64,000 bases of DNA, taken from positions 50,657-114,656 of the forward strand of contig FOBR01000020.1 in NCBI GenBank assembly GCA_900109895.1, written 5' to 3'. A program made the position numbers and the translations under genes. The DNA comes from a bacterium A37T11 (GTDB lineage: Bacteria > Bacteroidota > Bacteroidia > Sphingobacteriales > Sphingobacteriaceae). Position 1 is the first letter of the stretch, and each line of letters starts with the position of its first letter. Under the pieces are notes generated by a model. The model ran no database searches and had not been told where the DNA came from. It saw nothing but the letters and a program-made list of their open reading frames with translations. Positions 27,124 through 33,149 of this stretch are shown piece by piece.

Positions 27124-27717
27124 CTAAGGCCACTTTACTTCTTTTCTGGGAAGGAAAAAGCCTTTAATGCAATTGGGGTTACGGATGCAGATCTGGATGT
27201 GGTTCTTTTCATGGAAACCGGCGCCGGGGTAAAGCTCGTTGCCTTCCACAAATACGCCACGGGCAGAATCGAATGGGGAAAAATCACTTTCCTTACGCAT
27301 GTCGTGGAGGTTTTCAATCACGCTGCAATCAAGATTCCGGATAAGTAAATCACTCGTTGACTTTCCCTTTAAATTTACGGGCATCGTCACATCTGTTAAC
27401 TCAGCTATTGTCTTGAAATTTTCTTATGAGTATTTAACCCAGTTTAAATATTCTGTTTCCAATAGGTCAAGGCAGAATTGAAGATCTATCACCGCACCCA
27501 GAACAGCCGGACGGTCATATTTCTTTTTGCCAGGTGGGTTTTGGGCAAAATCCAGCGCGCGTTCATAATTATTTTCCCAAAAATAATAACCACGGCCCAA
27601 CCAATCGTGTGCGTTTTCACTGGGACGCATGGGGGTTTTTCCAGAAATGATATCATCCCTGACAGATTCCTCACAGCCATGAAAGCCAATAATTAAACCA
27701 GGTTTGGAAGAGTACAT
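27124..27717 (-). pseudogene. ADP-ribosyltransferase-like gene, interrupted by an in-frame stop
   Basis: The frame starts at the ATG at 27717 and is open to a TAA at 27424-27426, then resumes in the same frame to 27124. The restored product of about 197 residues aligns end to end with the intact 209-residue neighbour at 28016-28645: shared GFHGC, DWLGxGxYFWENNYERAL, FDSxRGVF, EKxHIQICIRNxNCIKGFF and LPRKE blocks. The second half lacks an ATG, so a single nonsense mutation is the simplest explanation. It follows its own small partner gene (27742-27921) by 24 bp. Confidence 0.75.
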
Positions 27718-27741
27718 GTATTATCAATAAGCAGTGGCAGA

Positions 27742-27921
27742 TTATTTGGCCAATTTAGCCAGGTTATCGGGATGATTTTTATTTTCTTCCATTCCCAGAA
27801 GCAGATCATATACACCTGCCTTAATTAAAAAAGCCTTTGCGGCCTCTTTAGAGGATGTTGCTTCCTTGCGTTGCTTCTTTAAAGCAGCCATCATGATCTT
27901 GTTTTCTTCTTTCCTTGTCAT
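27742..27921 (-). CDS. Small antitoxin-like partner of the ART-like pseudogene, 59 aa
   Basis: Fifty-nine residues from the ATG at 27921. The protein is lysine-rich and helical, with a core KKQRKEATSSKEAAKAFLIK followed by AGVYD. This core parallels the 57-residue gene at 28661-28834 (L-x-K-x-x-R, T-x-x-E-A, A-L/F-x-x-A-G-I/V), so the two are diverged paralogues, each placed directly before an ART-like gene. A longer in-frame extension to 28026 is rejected because a good promoter lies just before 27921. Antitoxin function is inference from arrangement. Confidence 0.6.
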   Translation of the reverse strand: MTRKEENKIMMAALKKQRKEATSSKEAAKAFLIKAGVYDLLLGMEENKNHPDNLAKLAK

Positions 27922-27928
27922 AATGGTA

Positions 27929-27960
27929 CAAATATAACGAATCTGAAAATAAGTTCCAAA
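27929..27960 (-). promoter_or_regulatory. Promoter of the second small-protein/ART-like unit
   Basis: On the minus strand TTTG (complement of 27957-27960) is followed after 20 bases by TATATTTG (complement of 27929-27936), matching the Bacteroidota consensus. The ATG at 27921 is 7 bases beyond, so the mRNA would be almost leaderless. This sets the start of the 59-aa gene and shows the second module has its own transcription start. Confidence 0.65.
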
Positions 27961-28015
27961 AGAGAGACCGTGAAGCTTCCTTATTACTTCGAATAGCCTC
28001 CAACGTATTTTAAGA

Positions 28016-28645
28016 TCAAAAATCAATCTCTTTCCGGGGAAGGAAAAAGCCTTTGATGCAGTTCAGGTTACGGATACAGATCTGGATGTGGCTTTTTTCA
28101 AAGATGCCTGCCCCTTTGAATGCGGGGCCGCCTTCGGTGAACACGCCTCTGGTGGAGTCAAACATTTTATAATTAGAAAAACCTTGCGTTTGTTTGTCGT
28201 GCTGGATGTTCTGCCGCAAGCGCATATGCATATATTCAATGGCAGCGCAGTCCAATTCCCGGAGAATCCGATCCTTATGCTGATCGTTGGGTAAATCCCT
28301 GTTTTGAGGCATAGACAGTTCTGACTGTCGATAGCCTGCTTCCATAGAAGCGTAATAGTCTTGAAGTATTTTTACGTATTTGCTATCCAGAAAGTCGCAG
28401 CAATAACCAAGCTGTAAAACAGCCACCACCACCGCTGGCTCTTTAATGCGACCGCGCTTATACTTATCCTGCGCCCACATCAACGCGCGTTCGTAATTGT
28501 TTTCCCAGAAATAAACACCATGGCCCAGCCAGTCGAAAGGTTCCTTGCTTAATTTTACTTGGTCAGGTTTATTAATGAGGTCGTGGCAAACTGAGGCATC
28601 ACAGCCGTGGAAGCCAATAAGCAGGTTTGGTCTTATATCATACAT
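28016..28645 (-). CDS. Putative ADP-ribosyltransferase-fold protein (toxin candidate)
   Basis: A 209-residue soluble protein. The N-terminal half has the H-Y arrangement of PARP/diphtheria-class ADP-ribosyltransferases: His13 in IGFHGCD and Tyr45 in WLGHGVYFWENNYERALMWA, like the HG(S/T)...GxGIYF motif. A late Glu183 (GIFEKSHIQICIR) is placed where the ARTT-loop glutamate would fall, before a strand. No signal peptide is present. It begins 15 bp after a 57-residue gene and is followed by a second, decayed copy of the module. A toxin that modifies a target with NAD-derived ADP-ribose is the leading hypothesis; the fold assignment rests on motif spacing alone, and DUF3990-like proteins are an alternative relative. 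Confidence 0.6.
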   Translation of the reverse strand: MYDIRPNLLIGFHGCDASVCHDLINKPDQVKLSKEPFDWLGHGVYFWENNYERALMWAQDKYKRGRIKEPAVVVAVLQLGYCCDFLDSKYVKILQDYYASMEAGYRQSELSMPQNRDLPNDQHKDRILRELDCAAIEYMHMRLRQNIQHDKQTQGFSNYKMFDSTRGVFTEGGPAFKGAGIFEKSHIQICIRNLNCIKGFFLPRKEIDF

Positions 28646-28660
28646 AGGCGACTACACCCG

Positions 28661-28834
28661 TTATTTTCTCGTTACTATACGCTCCAGATTTTTGTATGGG
28701 GGCATAAATTCACGGTTTTTATTAATGATTCCGGCATCGACCAATGCCTGTATCGCCTCCTCTTTGGTCATTTTCCGGTTCCGCTCTTTTTTTGCCAGTT
28801 CTTCCAGCAGTCTAAATTCCTTTGAACTTGTCAT
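28661..28834 (-). CDS. Small antitoxin-like partner of the ART-like gene, 57 aa
   Basis: Fifty-seven residues from the ATG at 28834 to the TAA at 28661-28663, 15 bp before the ART-like gene, so translationally close. The sequence is helical and charged, with LLEELAKKERNRKMTKEEAI then ALVDAGIINKN. It shares the R-x-x-x-M/A-T-x-x-E-A-x-x-A-x-x-x-A-G-I/V pattern with the 59-residue gene at 27742-27921. A duplicated small-gene-plus-ART-gene pair is the expected layout for a toxin-antitoxin module. A 15-bp inverted repeat at 28856-28870 may be its operator. Confidence 0.65.
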   Translation of the reverse strand: MTSSKEFRLLEELAKKERNRKMTKEEAIQALVDAGIINKNREFMPPYKNLERIVTRK

Positions 28835-28855
28835 ACTTTCAAATTTTAATGGTGT

Positions 28856-28870
28856 AATCTTACGAAGATT
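28856..28870. promoter_or_regulatory. Inverted repeat upstream of the ART-like module, operator candidate
   Basis: AATCTT-ACG-AAGATT is a perfect 6-bp inverted repeat about 22 bp upstream of the 57-residue gene. Its position suits autoregulation by an antitoxin, which is common in such modules; no binding evidence exists. Confidence 0.35.
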
Positions 28871-29064
28871 AAGTGATCAAAACAATATAATTGACATTAG
28901 CGAGCCATCGGCTGAATTTTGGTGCAGAAGAAACATTTTATGTTCCATTAGGCCATTAAAAGCAAAATATGTGCTAATGAATCATGGCATCCACTTTCCG
29001 GATGTCTCCGATCAGGTCGATCAACTTATATACTTGTCCGTTTTTCATTTTCTCCAACTATAGT

Positions 29065-29355
29065 TCAACGAACAAACGGTTTTCTTTTGGTGTGAAATAC
29101 AGAAGTTATATAGACGTTCCCCAAGTTGTCATCATACCAGTAGATCAGGACATAGGGAAACACTTTTAGCGGTGCAAAACGTAAATCTTCATACCCTTTG
29201 ATTTGATAGATCTGGGGATTTTTGGAAATAATAGTAATATATCTGTTTATTTCACGTAAAAACCGGGCAGATAGGCCCTGTTGTTTTTCTTCATACCATT
29301 CACAGGCATCAAAAAGTTCCTTTTCTGCCCGTTCTAAGAGCTTAATGGAATACAC
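29065..29355 (-). CDS. ParE/RelE-superfamily toxin
   Basis: A 96-residue protein of the ParE/RelE superfamily: N-terminal helix hairpin (YSIKLLERAEKELFDACEWY), a RFLREINRYITIISKNPQIY segment, and the C-terminal strand set (FPYVLIYWYDDNLGNVYITSVFHTKRKP). Such toxins inhibit gyrase (ParE) or cut mRNA on the ribosome (RelE); the form here is closer to ParE because no clear RelE catalytic basic triad is visible. Its start overlaps the end of the upstream antitoxin gene by 14 bp, the normal order for such pairs. Confidence 0.85.
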   Translation of the reverse strand: MYSIKLLERAEKELFDACEWYEEKQQGLSARFLREINRYITIISKNPQIYQIKGYEDLRFAPLKVFPYVLIYWYDDNLGNVYITSVFHTKRKPFVR

Positions 29356-29572
29356 GCTTTAAATCTTTCTGGATGTCCTCCCAATCGCGCGCTGTGGTTT
29401 TTCCCGCTAAGAAATCGTGCTTGGTTTGTTCAAAATCCCTGAGCTCTTCATCAGAAAACACATAATTTTCTGCCGGCTCATCAATGGTATATTCTATGCC
29501 AAAACGCTCCAAAATCTCCTGAAGCACCTTTACATCCTTTTTTTTTGATACCGTTGCCGTTATAGTAGTCAT
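29342..29572 (-). CDS. Antitoxin of the ParE/RelE-type pair
   Basis: Seventy-six residues from the ATG at 29572 (MTTITATVSKKKDVKVLQEI). The N-terminus has a strand then helix suited to DNA binding or dimerisation; the C-terminus is acidic-to-basic helical (DEELRDFEQTKHDFLAGKTT, then DWEDIQKDLKRVF), resembling antitoxins encoded directly before ParE toxins in Bacteroidota. An in-frame TTG seven codons upstream exists but the ATG is preferred. The overlap with the toxin gene suggests coupled translation. Confidence 0.8.
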   Translation of the reverse strand: MTTITATVSKKKDVKVLQEILERFGIEYTIDEPAENYVFSDEELRDFEQTKHDFLAGKTTARDWEDIQKDLKRVFH

Positions 29573-29640
29573 GGCTTTTTGTTTAATATTCAAAGATAAC
29601 TATTTTTTATTTATTTCCAATCAAGCTAACATCTTTCCCC

Positions 29641-30264
29641 TTATTTCGGCAACATTCCATCTTTTTCAACTGCTTTGAGCAAACTTTTACCATCTGTGGT
29701 TGTGCGGTAATACAACACCCTGGCTTTTTCATTTTCGGCAATCCATCCATTTTCAGTTAGTAAATCGATGATGAATGGCCATTTTGGGAAAGGTTTTGTC
29801 AAGCCTAAACTCTCAAATACCTCAGACTGGCTTTTCTTGGTTTTGCACGTGGTGAGTACCTTTGCTATCCGATCTAAACTGGTCGGGTCTATTTTTTTTA
29901 CAACTGTTTCATCCACATACTTCGCGATTTCTCCCTTTAACGTAGCAAGATAGTCTTCGGTAAAGGAAACTTCTTGGTTGGCGGCCTTGTTTGCCTCTTT
30001 GTTTTGAAGATATACCAGGTAGGGAGCTTGCGTATCCGATTCGTTTTGTTCGACTATCCGTTCTCTGACTAAGGTAGTTACACTTATCCTAAAGAAATTT
30101 GCGATAGCATGCAATTGTTCTAAGCTTGGCTGAACGGCATTAGTACACCATCTATTAACAGTGGTTTTACTAACTTTCAAATAAGTAGCCAAATCCTTTT
30201 GTGAAAATTGAAATGATACCAATACAACGCTTAGATTGTTCAACAGAATGTTTGCCTTCTCCAT
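29641..30264 (-). CDS. XRE-family helix-turn-helix regulator, 207 aa
   Basis: Residues about 8-70 form a Cro/CI-type HTH domain (FSQKDLATYLKVSKTTVNRW; QPSLEQLHAIANFFRI). The middle part is a charged linker, and residues 120-205 look like a winged-helix or effector domain (ILTTCKTKKSQSEVFESLGL; WPFIIDLLTENGWIAENEK) that I cannot assign. No transmembrane segment. It is probably autoregulated through the perfect palindrome over its own promoter. It lies between a toxin-antitoxin pair and the structured RNA unit, either of which could be a target. Confidence 0.8.
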   Translation of the reverse strand: MEKANILLNNLSVVLVSFQFSQKDLATYLKVSKTTVNRWCTNAVQPSLEQLHAIANFFRISVTTLVRERIVEQNESDTQAPYLVYLQNKEANKAANQEVSFTEDYLATLKGEIAKYVDETVVKKIDPTSLDRIAKVLTTCKTKKSQSEVFESLGLTKPFPKWPFIIDLLTENGWIAENEKARVLYYRTTTDGKSLLKAVEKDGMLPK

Positions 30265-30280
30265 TTATTTAAGAATAAAA

Positions 30281-30298
30281 TATGTTTCAACAAACATA
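30281..30298 (-). promoter_or_regulatory. Promoter -7 element inside a perfect operator palindrome of the XRE gene
   Basis: TATGTTT-CAAC-AAACATA (30281-30298) is a perfect 7-bp inverted repeat. Its right arm, read on the minus strand, supplies TATGTTTG, a TAnnTTTG promoter element, 27 bp before the XRE start codon. A repressor dimer bound here would block its own promoter. The match between a Cro/CI-type regulator and a dyad on its promoter supports autoregulation (inference). Confidence 0.6.
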
Positions 30299-30376
30299 GT
30301 TATGTAGATAAAAAAGCATTATTATACATTTGTACTCTTAAATATTACATATGTTATCATAAAATGATTATTTATT

Positions 30377-30406
30377 TTTGTTTTATGTAAATTATTTTTA
30401 TCTTTG
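30377..30406 (+). promoter_or_regulatory. Promoter of the structured RNA unit
   Basis: TTTG at 30377-30380, an 18-base spacer, then TATCTTTG at 30399-30406: a full match to the Bacteroidota promoter consensus. The expected transcription start is near 30411-30415. No reading frame of any quality begins downstream before the terminator at 30784-30828, so the product is most likely an RNA of about 410 nt. Confidence 0.65.
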
Positions 30407-30480
30407 CTTTGTTGTAAATATTAACACTAAATGAATATATAAATACATTTAATGTTAATATATGGTATAAATTAAATAAG

Positions 30481-30757
30481 AACATAACGAGCCTCGCAGC
30501 CCGGAATCTGGTAAATTAGAGATGCGAGTGTAAGTGATGCGCAAAAGTCCTACCTTTGTAGGATAGGGCCTGCGCTCGCATATTTAACTACATCTCTAAC
30601 CGTACCGAAAGGAACGGTGAAGCTGAAAACTAAACTCCGGTTTAGTGAGTAGGTGGGCCTTACCAGAGCCTCGGCTGTAGTTGGATGCGGGTGCAAGGCC
30701 CTCCCCTTTGGGGGGAATAACTATCCCAATCTAATGGCTCGTTATAACATAACGAGC
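30481..30757. repeat. 12-bp direct repeats framing the RNA domain
   Basis: AACATAACGAGC occurs at 30481-30492 and again at 30746-30757. The intervening GCTCGTTAT (30737-30745) can pair with either copy: with the left one it closes the whole 260-nt domain, with the right one it forms a local 9-bp hairpin with a 3-base loop. The two pairings exclude each other. The repeats could be a target-site duplication or a two-state RNA switch. Confidence 0.6.
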
Positions 30758-30783
30758 AATGAGCAAAACAAAAACGATAACGA

Positions 30784-30828
30784 AAATCCCTGTTCCCTTG
30801 CCTTTTGGCAAGCGGCAGGGATTTTTTT
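30784..30828 (+). terminator. Intrinsic terminator of the structured RNA unit
   Basis: AAATCCCTG (30784-30792) pairs with CAGGGATTT (30816-30824), and inside it CTTGCC (30797-30802) pairs with GGCAAG (30807-30812) over a TTTT loop. A T7 run at 30822-30828 follows the stem. This is a strong Rho-independent terminator on the plus strand, with no plus-strand gene immediately before it except the candidate RNA. Confidence 0.85.
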
Positions 30829-30842
30829 GTTTTGGCTCAATC

Positions 30843-30959
30843 TCAAGCCGGCCTAAAAACCTCAAGAACCTGTTTAAAAACCTCATTAAAAGTCCCGTTT
30901 GACGCTTGCTTCACACTCCGGCTAGCCATTTCCGCGGCCATCCGGATTTTCTTAATCAT
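30843..30959 (-). CDS. Possible very small protein, 38 aa
   Basis: A minus-strand frame from the ATG at 30959 to the TGA at 30843-30845. The product is amphipathic and basic (MIKKIRMAAEMASRSVKQAS, then NGTFNEVFKQVLEVFRPA). It faintly recalls short Bacteroidota proteins with an A..A....G.....F...L pattern, but the evidence is only composition and an open frame, so it could be chance or a gene remnant. It fills most of the stretch between the RNA terminator and the TlpA-like gene. Confidence 0.25.
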   Translation of the reverse strand: MIKKIRMAAEMASRSVKQASNGTFNEVFKQVLEVFRPA

Positions 30960-30986
30960 TTAATTTTTTACTTAATATGATAAATC

Positions 30987-31805
30987 TTGAAGCAAATTTT
31001 ACGCATAGGGGAGGGGTATGGCCTATCCCCTGTCAAAAGATACGTTCTTTTTATTCTTTTAATACATTTATATATAATCTTATTGCCGGGCAATTCTGCC
31101 CAGGCGCAGGTTGAAAATAAATCATCAGTACCCAAATCAACGTCCGGATCCGAATGGCTAACCAATGGTTCTTCTAGATATTATCAGGATAGTTTATTAA
31201 AGCGGCGTAAGCAAGAGGTTAGGGACAGGGCTGTCATCCATAGCGTCAAAAAATTAGAAATTCCTGAGGGCGGGATCGTGATCGCCGATACTTTGCCTGC
31301 AGCCTTCTGGGATCTCTGCCTTTATACCTTGGATACTGGCGGGTCAAAAAGATTGATATTTATGGGAGATTACAAACGATCCTTATTAATCCTCGATTTC
31401 TGGGGGAGCGGCTGCAAACCCTGTATCGAATCTGTCGACGTACTGGATTCCATCCAGCAAAAATTTGGAAGGATAATCGGTGCCATAGCCATCAATGTCT
31501 TTGATGCTCCCGGCCGAGCTGAAAAGATAAGGGAGGAGAGGGGATGGAAATTACCATTGGTTATTGGGAAGGGCGATACGCTGTTAAACAAGCTCTTTTA
31601 TACCTATGCTAACTGGGGTCAAGTCTGGATCAAGGACGGTAAGTTGCTGGCTATTCCCACCAATGCCATGCTCCGGGAGGACGTGCTGGCCAAGATCATT
31701 ACGAACAGGCCGGTGGATATTGAGATGAACGACCAGTTAACCTATTTCGATAAACGGTATAATGGAAAGGACACAGAGCCTAAGCCAAAAAATCAAACCA
31801 AGTAA
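30987..31805 (+). CDS. TlpA-like thioredoxin-fold protein, exported
   Basis: About 272 residues. A basic and hydrophobic signal segment (KRYVLFILLIHLYIILLPG, then NSAQAQ) is followed by a linker and a thioredoxin fold with the redox pair in LDFWGSGCKPCIESVD (Cys143 and Cys146). Periplasmic thiol-disulfide exchange is the family role. No ATG is available in frame before the signal peptide; the TTG at 30987 is the only early candidate, and a start nearer residue 16 is possible. It lies 20 bp before a truncated SusC gene, an arrangement seen for TlpA proteins of SusCD loci. Confidence 0.75.
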   Translation: MKQILRIGEGYGLSPVKRYVLFILLIHLYIILLPGNSAQAQVENKSSVPKSTSGSEWLTNGSSRYYQDSLLKRRKQEVRDRAVIHSVKKLEIPEGGIVIADTLPAAFWDLCLYTLDTGGSKRLIFMGDYKRSLLILDFWGSGCKPCIESVDVLDSIQQKFGRIIGAIAINVFDAPGRAEKIREERGWKLPLVIGKGDTLLNKLFYTYANWGQVWIKDGKLLAIPTNAMLREDVLAKIITNRPVDIEMNDQLTYFDKRYNGKDTEPKPKNQTK

Positions 31806-31824
31806 TTCTTTAATCCTTGTATAT

Positions 31825-32206
31825 ATGAAAAGACGTTTAATAATTTGCATTGTTCTTCTCGCCGTGTATGTGTCTTCCAAGGGACAGGTAAGGGGCCAAG
31901 TTGCCGATAGCCTAAGCCGGGAACCACTTGTAGGGGCCAGTGTAAACCTGAACCGCCAAGGCCAACATATCCGAACCGGTGAGAAGGGGCAGTTTCTTAT
32001 GGGTAGCATTTTACAAGCAGACACGCTTGTGGTCAGCTATCTGGGCTATCGCCAAAAACGGATACCGGTAAATGCCGCTACCAAGGGATCACTTTTCGTC
32101 CTGCTTAGTCCCGATTCTAATGCATTGGAGGAGGTAGAAGTCAATACCGGTTTCTATCAGGTACCAAAGGAAAGGGCAACCGGAAGTTTCACGCATATTG
32201 ATAAGT
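31825..32206 (+). pseudogene. SusC-type transporter gene truncated after the N-terminal domain
   Basis: From the ATG at 31825 there is a signal peptide (IICIVLLAVYVSSKGQ), a carboxypeptidase-regulatory-like domain (LVGASVNLNRQGQHI; VVSYLGYRQKRIPV) and the start of the linker to the plug (LEEVEVNTGFYQVPKERATG), characteristic of one SusC subfamily. Just after SFTHIDK, at about 32200-32206, similarity stops and the sequence becomes the antisense of the DUF6520-like gene. The open frame runs on meaninglessly to 32382. More than 85 percent of a normal SusC and the SusD partner are missing, so this is a deletion remnant. Confidence 0.75.
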
Positions 32207-32506
32207 ACTTGAGCTTCTGGCATCAGCAACAGTTGCAGGTACACTGTTCCCCGTTGGCACATTCAATTGGATTGCACAAATTGCGCCAGATGGGTCAACA
32301 CAGCTTCCCGTTGGACCACCTGGCAATGCACTACCTATTGCCTGATTATTTGAATCATCGTGATCCTCATCCTCGTCAATAATAGTCACATTGTACCACT
32401 GGGTCGTCTGCATCCTTTCGGCAGCCTTAACCACTGCGGCGGTCAGGCAGGCAAAAAAAACGATACTGAGCGTTACCTTGTCGAATTTTTGAAACAGCTT
32501 TTTCAT
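32189..32506 (-). CDS. DUF6520-like small secreted or membrane protein, 105 aa
   Basis: From the ATG at 32506: KKLFQKFDKVTLSIVFFACLTAAVVKAAE is a signal or anchor segment (given here as its two parts LFQKFDKVTL and SIVFFACLTAAVVKAAE), followed by TTQWYNVTI, an acidic stretch, and a two-cysteine loop (GSCVDPSGAICAIQL). This matches the layout of DUF6520 proteins, short exported proteins with a C-x(7-8)-C pair in Bacteroidota. Its last few codons lie in sequence that belongs to the truncated SusC gene, so its original C-terminus may be lost. It is the third gene of the MauE/DoxX operon. Confidence 0.6.
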   Translation of the reverse strand: MKKLFQKFDKVTLSIVFFACLTAAVVKAAERMQTTQWYNVTIIDEDEDHDDSNNQAIGSALPGGPTGSCVDPSGAICAIQLNVPTGNSVPATVADARSSSTYQYA

Positions 32507-32654
32507 ATTAAAAAACATTCTAATTCGGTTCATTGTGCATGATTTCCGCAGGTCCGCGCACATGGCCTGCCGGCTTGCTGCCCCTGTTGTCCACAGCTGC
32601 CGGTCGATTCCGGTTCCAAGTTCGCAGGGAAGGCTGGCTCCCTGCTGAGGCGAA

Positions 32655-33134
32655 TCAATCAATGAAAGCAGTATCCTCCTTTCTGCCTGCTTGCAGGTGC
32701 GCGCCATCCTGCTGCCGGTTTTTGTGGGTCAATACAAGAGCGGTTGTGGCCAGGGCCACAAAGATCATATTAAAAAGGAGATGCTGGCCGTGACCCCATC
32801 CAGTGAAGATACCAACGGTAAAGCAGGGGACAAAACCAAAGACACCCGTTAACACTGAAGCGAAATAGCCACTGAACAGGCTCATTAAAGCCAGTGAAGC
32901 TTGCAAACCGAGCCGTCTGCGTCGCGGCATGGCCAGTAACAACGCGACAATAAGCTCCACGCAGGGGACGATCCAGAAAACCCAAGCCCCAATGTCTTTG
33001 GAGAAAACCTGCTTGTCCATTTCTATACGTGTGCGGCCTATATCGGTCAGTTTGCTAAGGGCGGCAAAACCCCATAGTGCTGCAAACAGTGAGACTGTGA
33101 CTTTATAGAACGTCGTGTGATGTGTCGCCTTCAT
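32655..33134 (-). CDS. MauE/DoxX-like four-span membrane protein
   Basis: A 159-residue protein with four predicted spans (VTVSLFAALWGFAALSKLT; WVFWIVPCVELIVALLLAMP; LGLQASLALMSLFSGYFASV; LLFNMIFVALATTALVL) and a loop with a cysteine (FGFVPCFTVGIFTGWG). It resembles the MauE/DoxX-like family implicated in membrane redox chemistry. It starts 15 bp after the larger MauE-thioredoxin gene and precedes the DUF6520-like gene, so all three are one operon. The C-terminal tail is hydrophilic. Precise function unknown. Confidence 0.7.
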   Translation of the reverse strand: MKATHHTTFYKVTVSLFAALWGFAALSKLTDIGRTRIEMDKQVFSKDIGAWVFWIVPCVELIVALLLAMPRRRRLGLQASLALMSLFSGYFASVLTGVFGFVPCFTVGIFTGWGHGQHLLFNMIFVALATTALVLTHKNRQQDGAHLQAGRKEDTAFID

Positions 33135-33149
33135 TTTTATGCCCCTTCT

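Larger units (their letters stand above)
30413..30828 (+). ncRNA. Candidate structured non-coding RNA, about 415 nt
   Basis: The region folds on paper into a dense set of helices. A 5' hairpin pairs 30418-30433 with 30446-30461. A 10-bp stem, ATAACGAGCC (30484-30493) with GGCTCGTTAT (30736-30745), closes a multibranch domain. Inside: 30516-30530 pairs with 30573-30581 plus 30592-30599 (ATCTCTAA) and encloses a TCCTAC/GTAGGA hairpin; 30599-30618 is a hairpin capped by a GAAA tetraloop; 30629-30646 is ACTAAAC/GTTTAGT capped by a UCCG tetraloop; GGGCCTT (30655-30661) pairs with AAGGCCC (30695-30701); TCCCC pairs with GGGGA near 30702-30716. A promoter precedes it and a terminator ends it. It lacks hallmarks I know for tmRNA, RNase P, SRP, 6S or group I/II introns. 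Class unknown. Confidence 0.7.

Noticed and set aside
27922..28026. N-terminal extension of the 59-aa antitoxin-like gene
   Set aside because: A consensus promoter at 27929-27960 lies inside this stretch, just before the ATG at 27921.
28974..29048. Minus-strand frame of 24 codons after the ParE/RelE-type toxin gene
   Set aside because: Starts with an ATG and looks protein-like for a few codons (KNGQVYKLIDLIGDIRKVDA) but is too short to support as a gene; possibly the remnant of a decayed one.
28545..29063. Plus-strand frame of 172 codons
   Set aside because: It runs antisense to the ART-like gene and its 57-aa partner, has no recognisable domain, and its composition is not protein-like.
30413..30745. 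tmRNA, RNase P RNA or a group II intron
   Set aside because: No tmRNA tag frame or tRNA-like ends, no RNase P conserved core, no domain V hairpin, and no reverse transcriptase nearby.
30653..30856. Plus-strand frame of 67 codons inside the structured RNA
   Set aside because: It spans RNA helices and the terminator stem and has no homologue-like composition; the RNA explanation accounts for the sequence.
32206..32382. C-terminal extension of the truncated SusC frame
   Set aside because: The sequence is antisense to the DUF6520-like gene and encodes low-complexity, histidine-rich residues unlike a plug domain.
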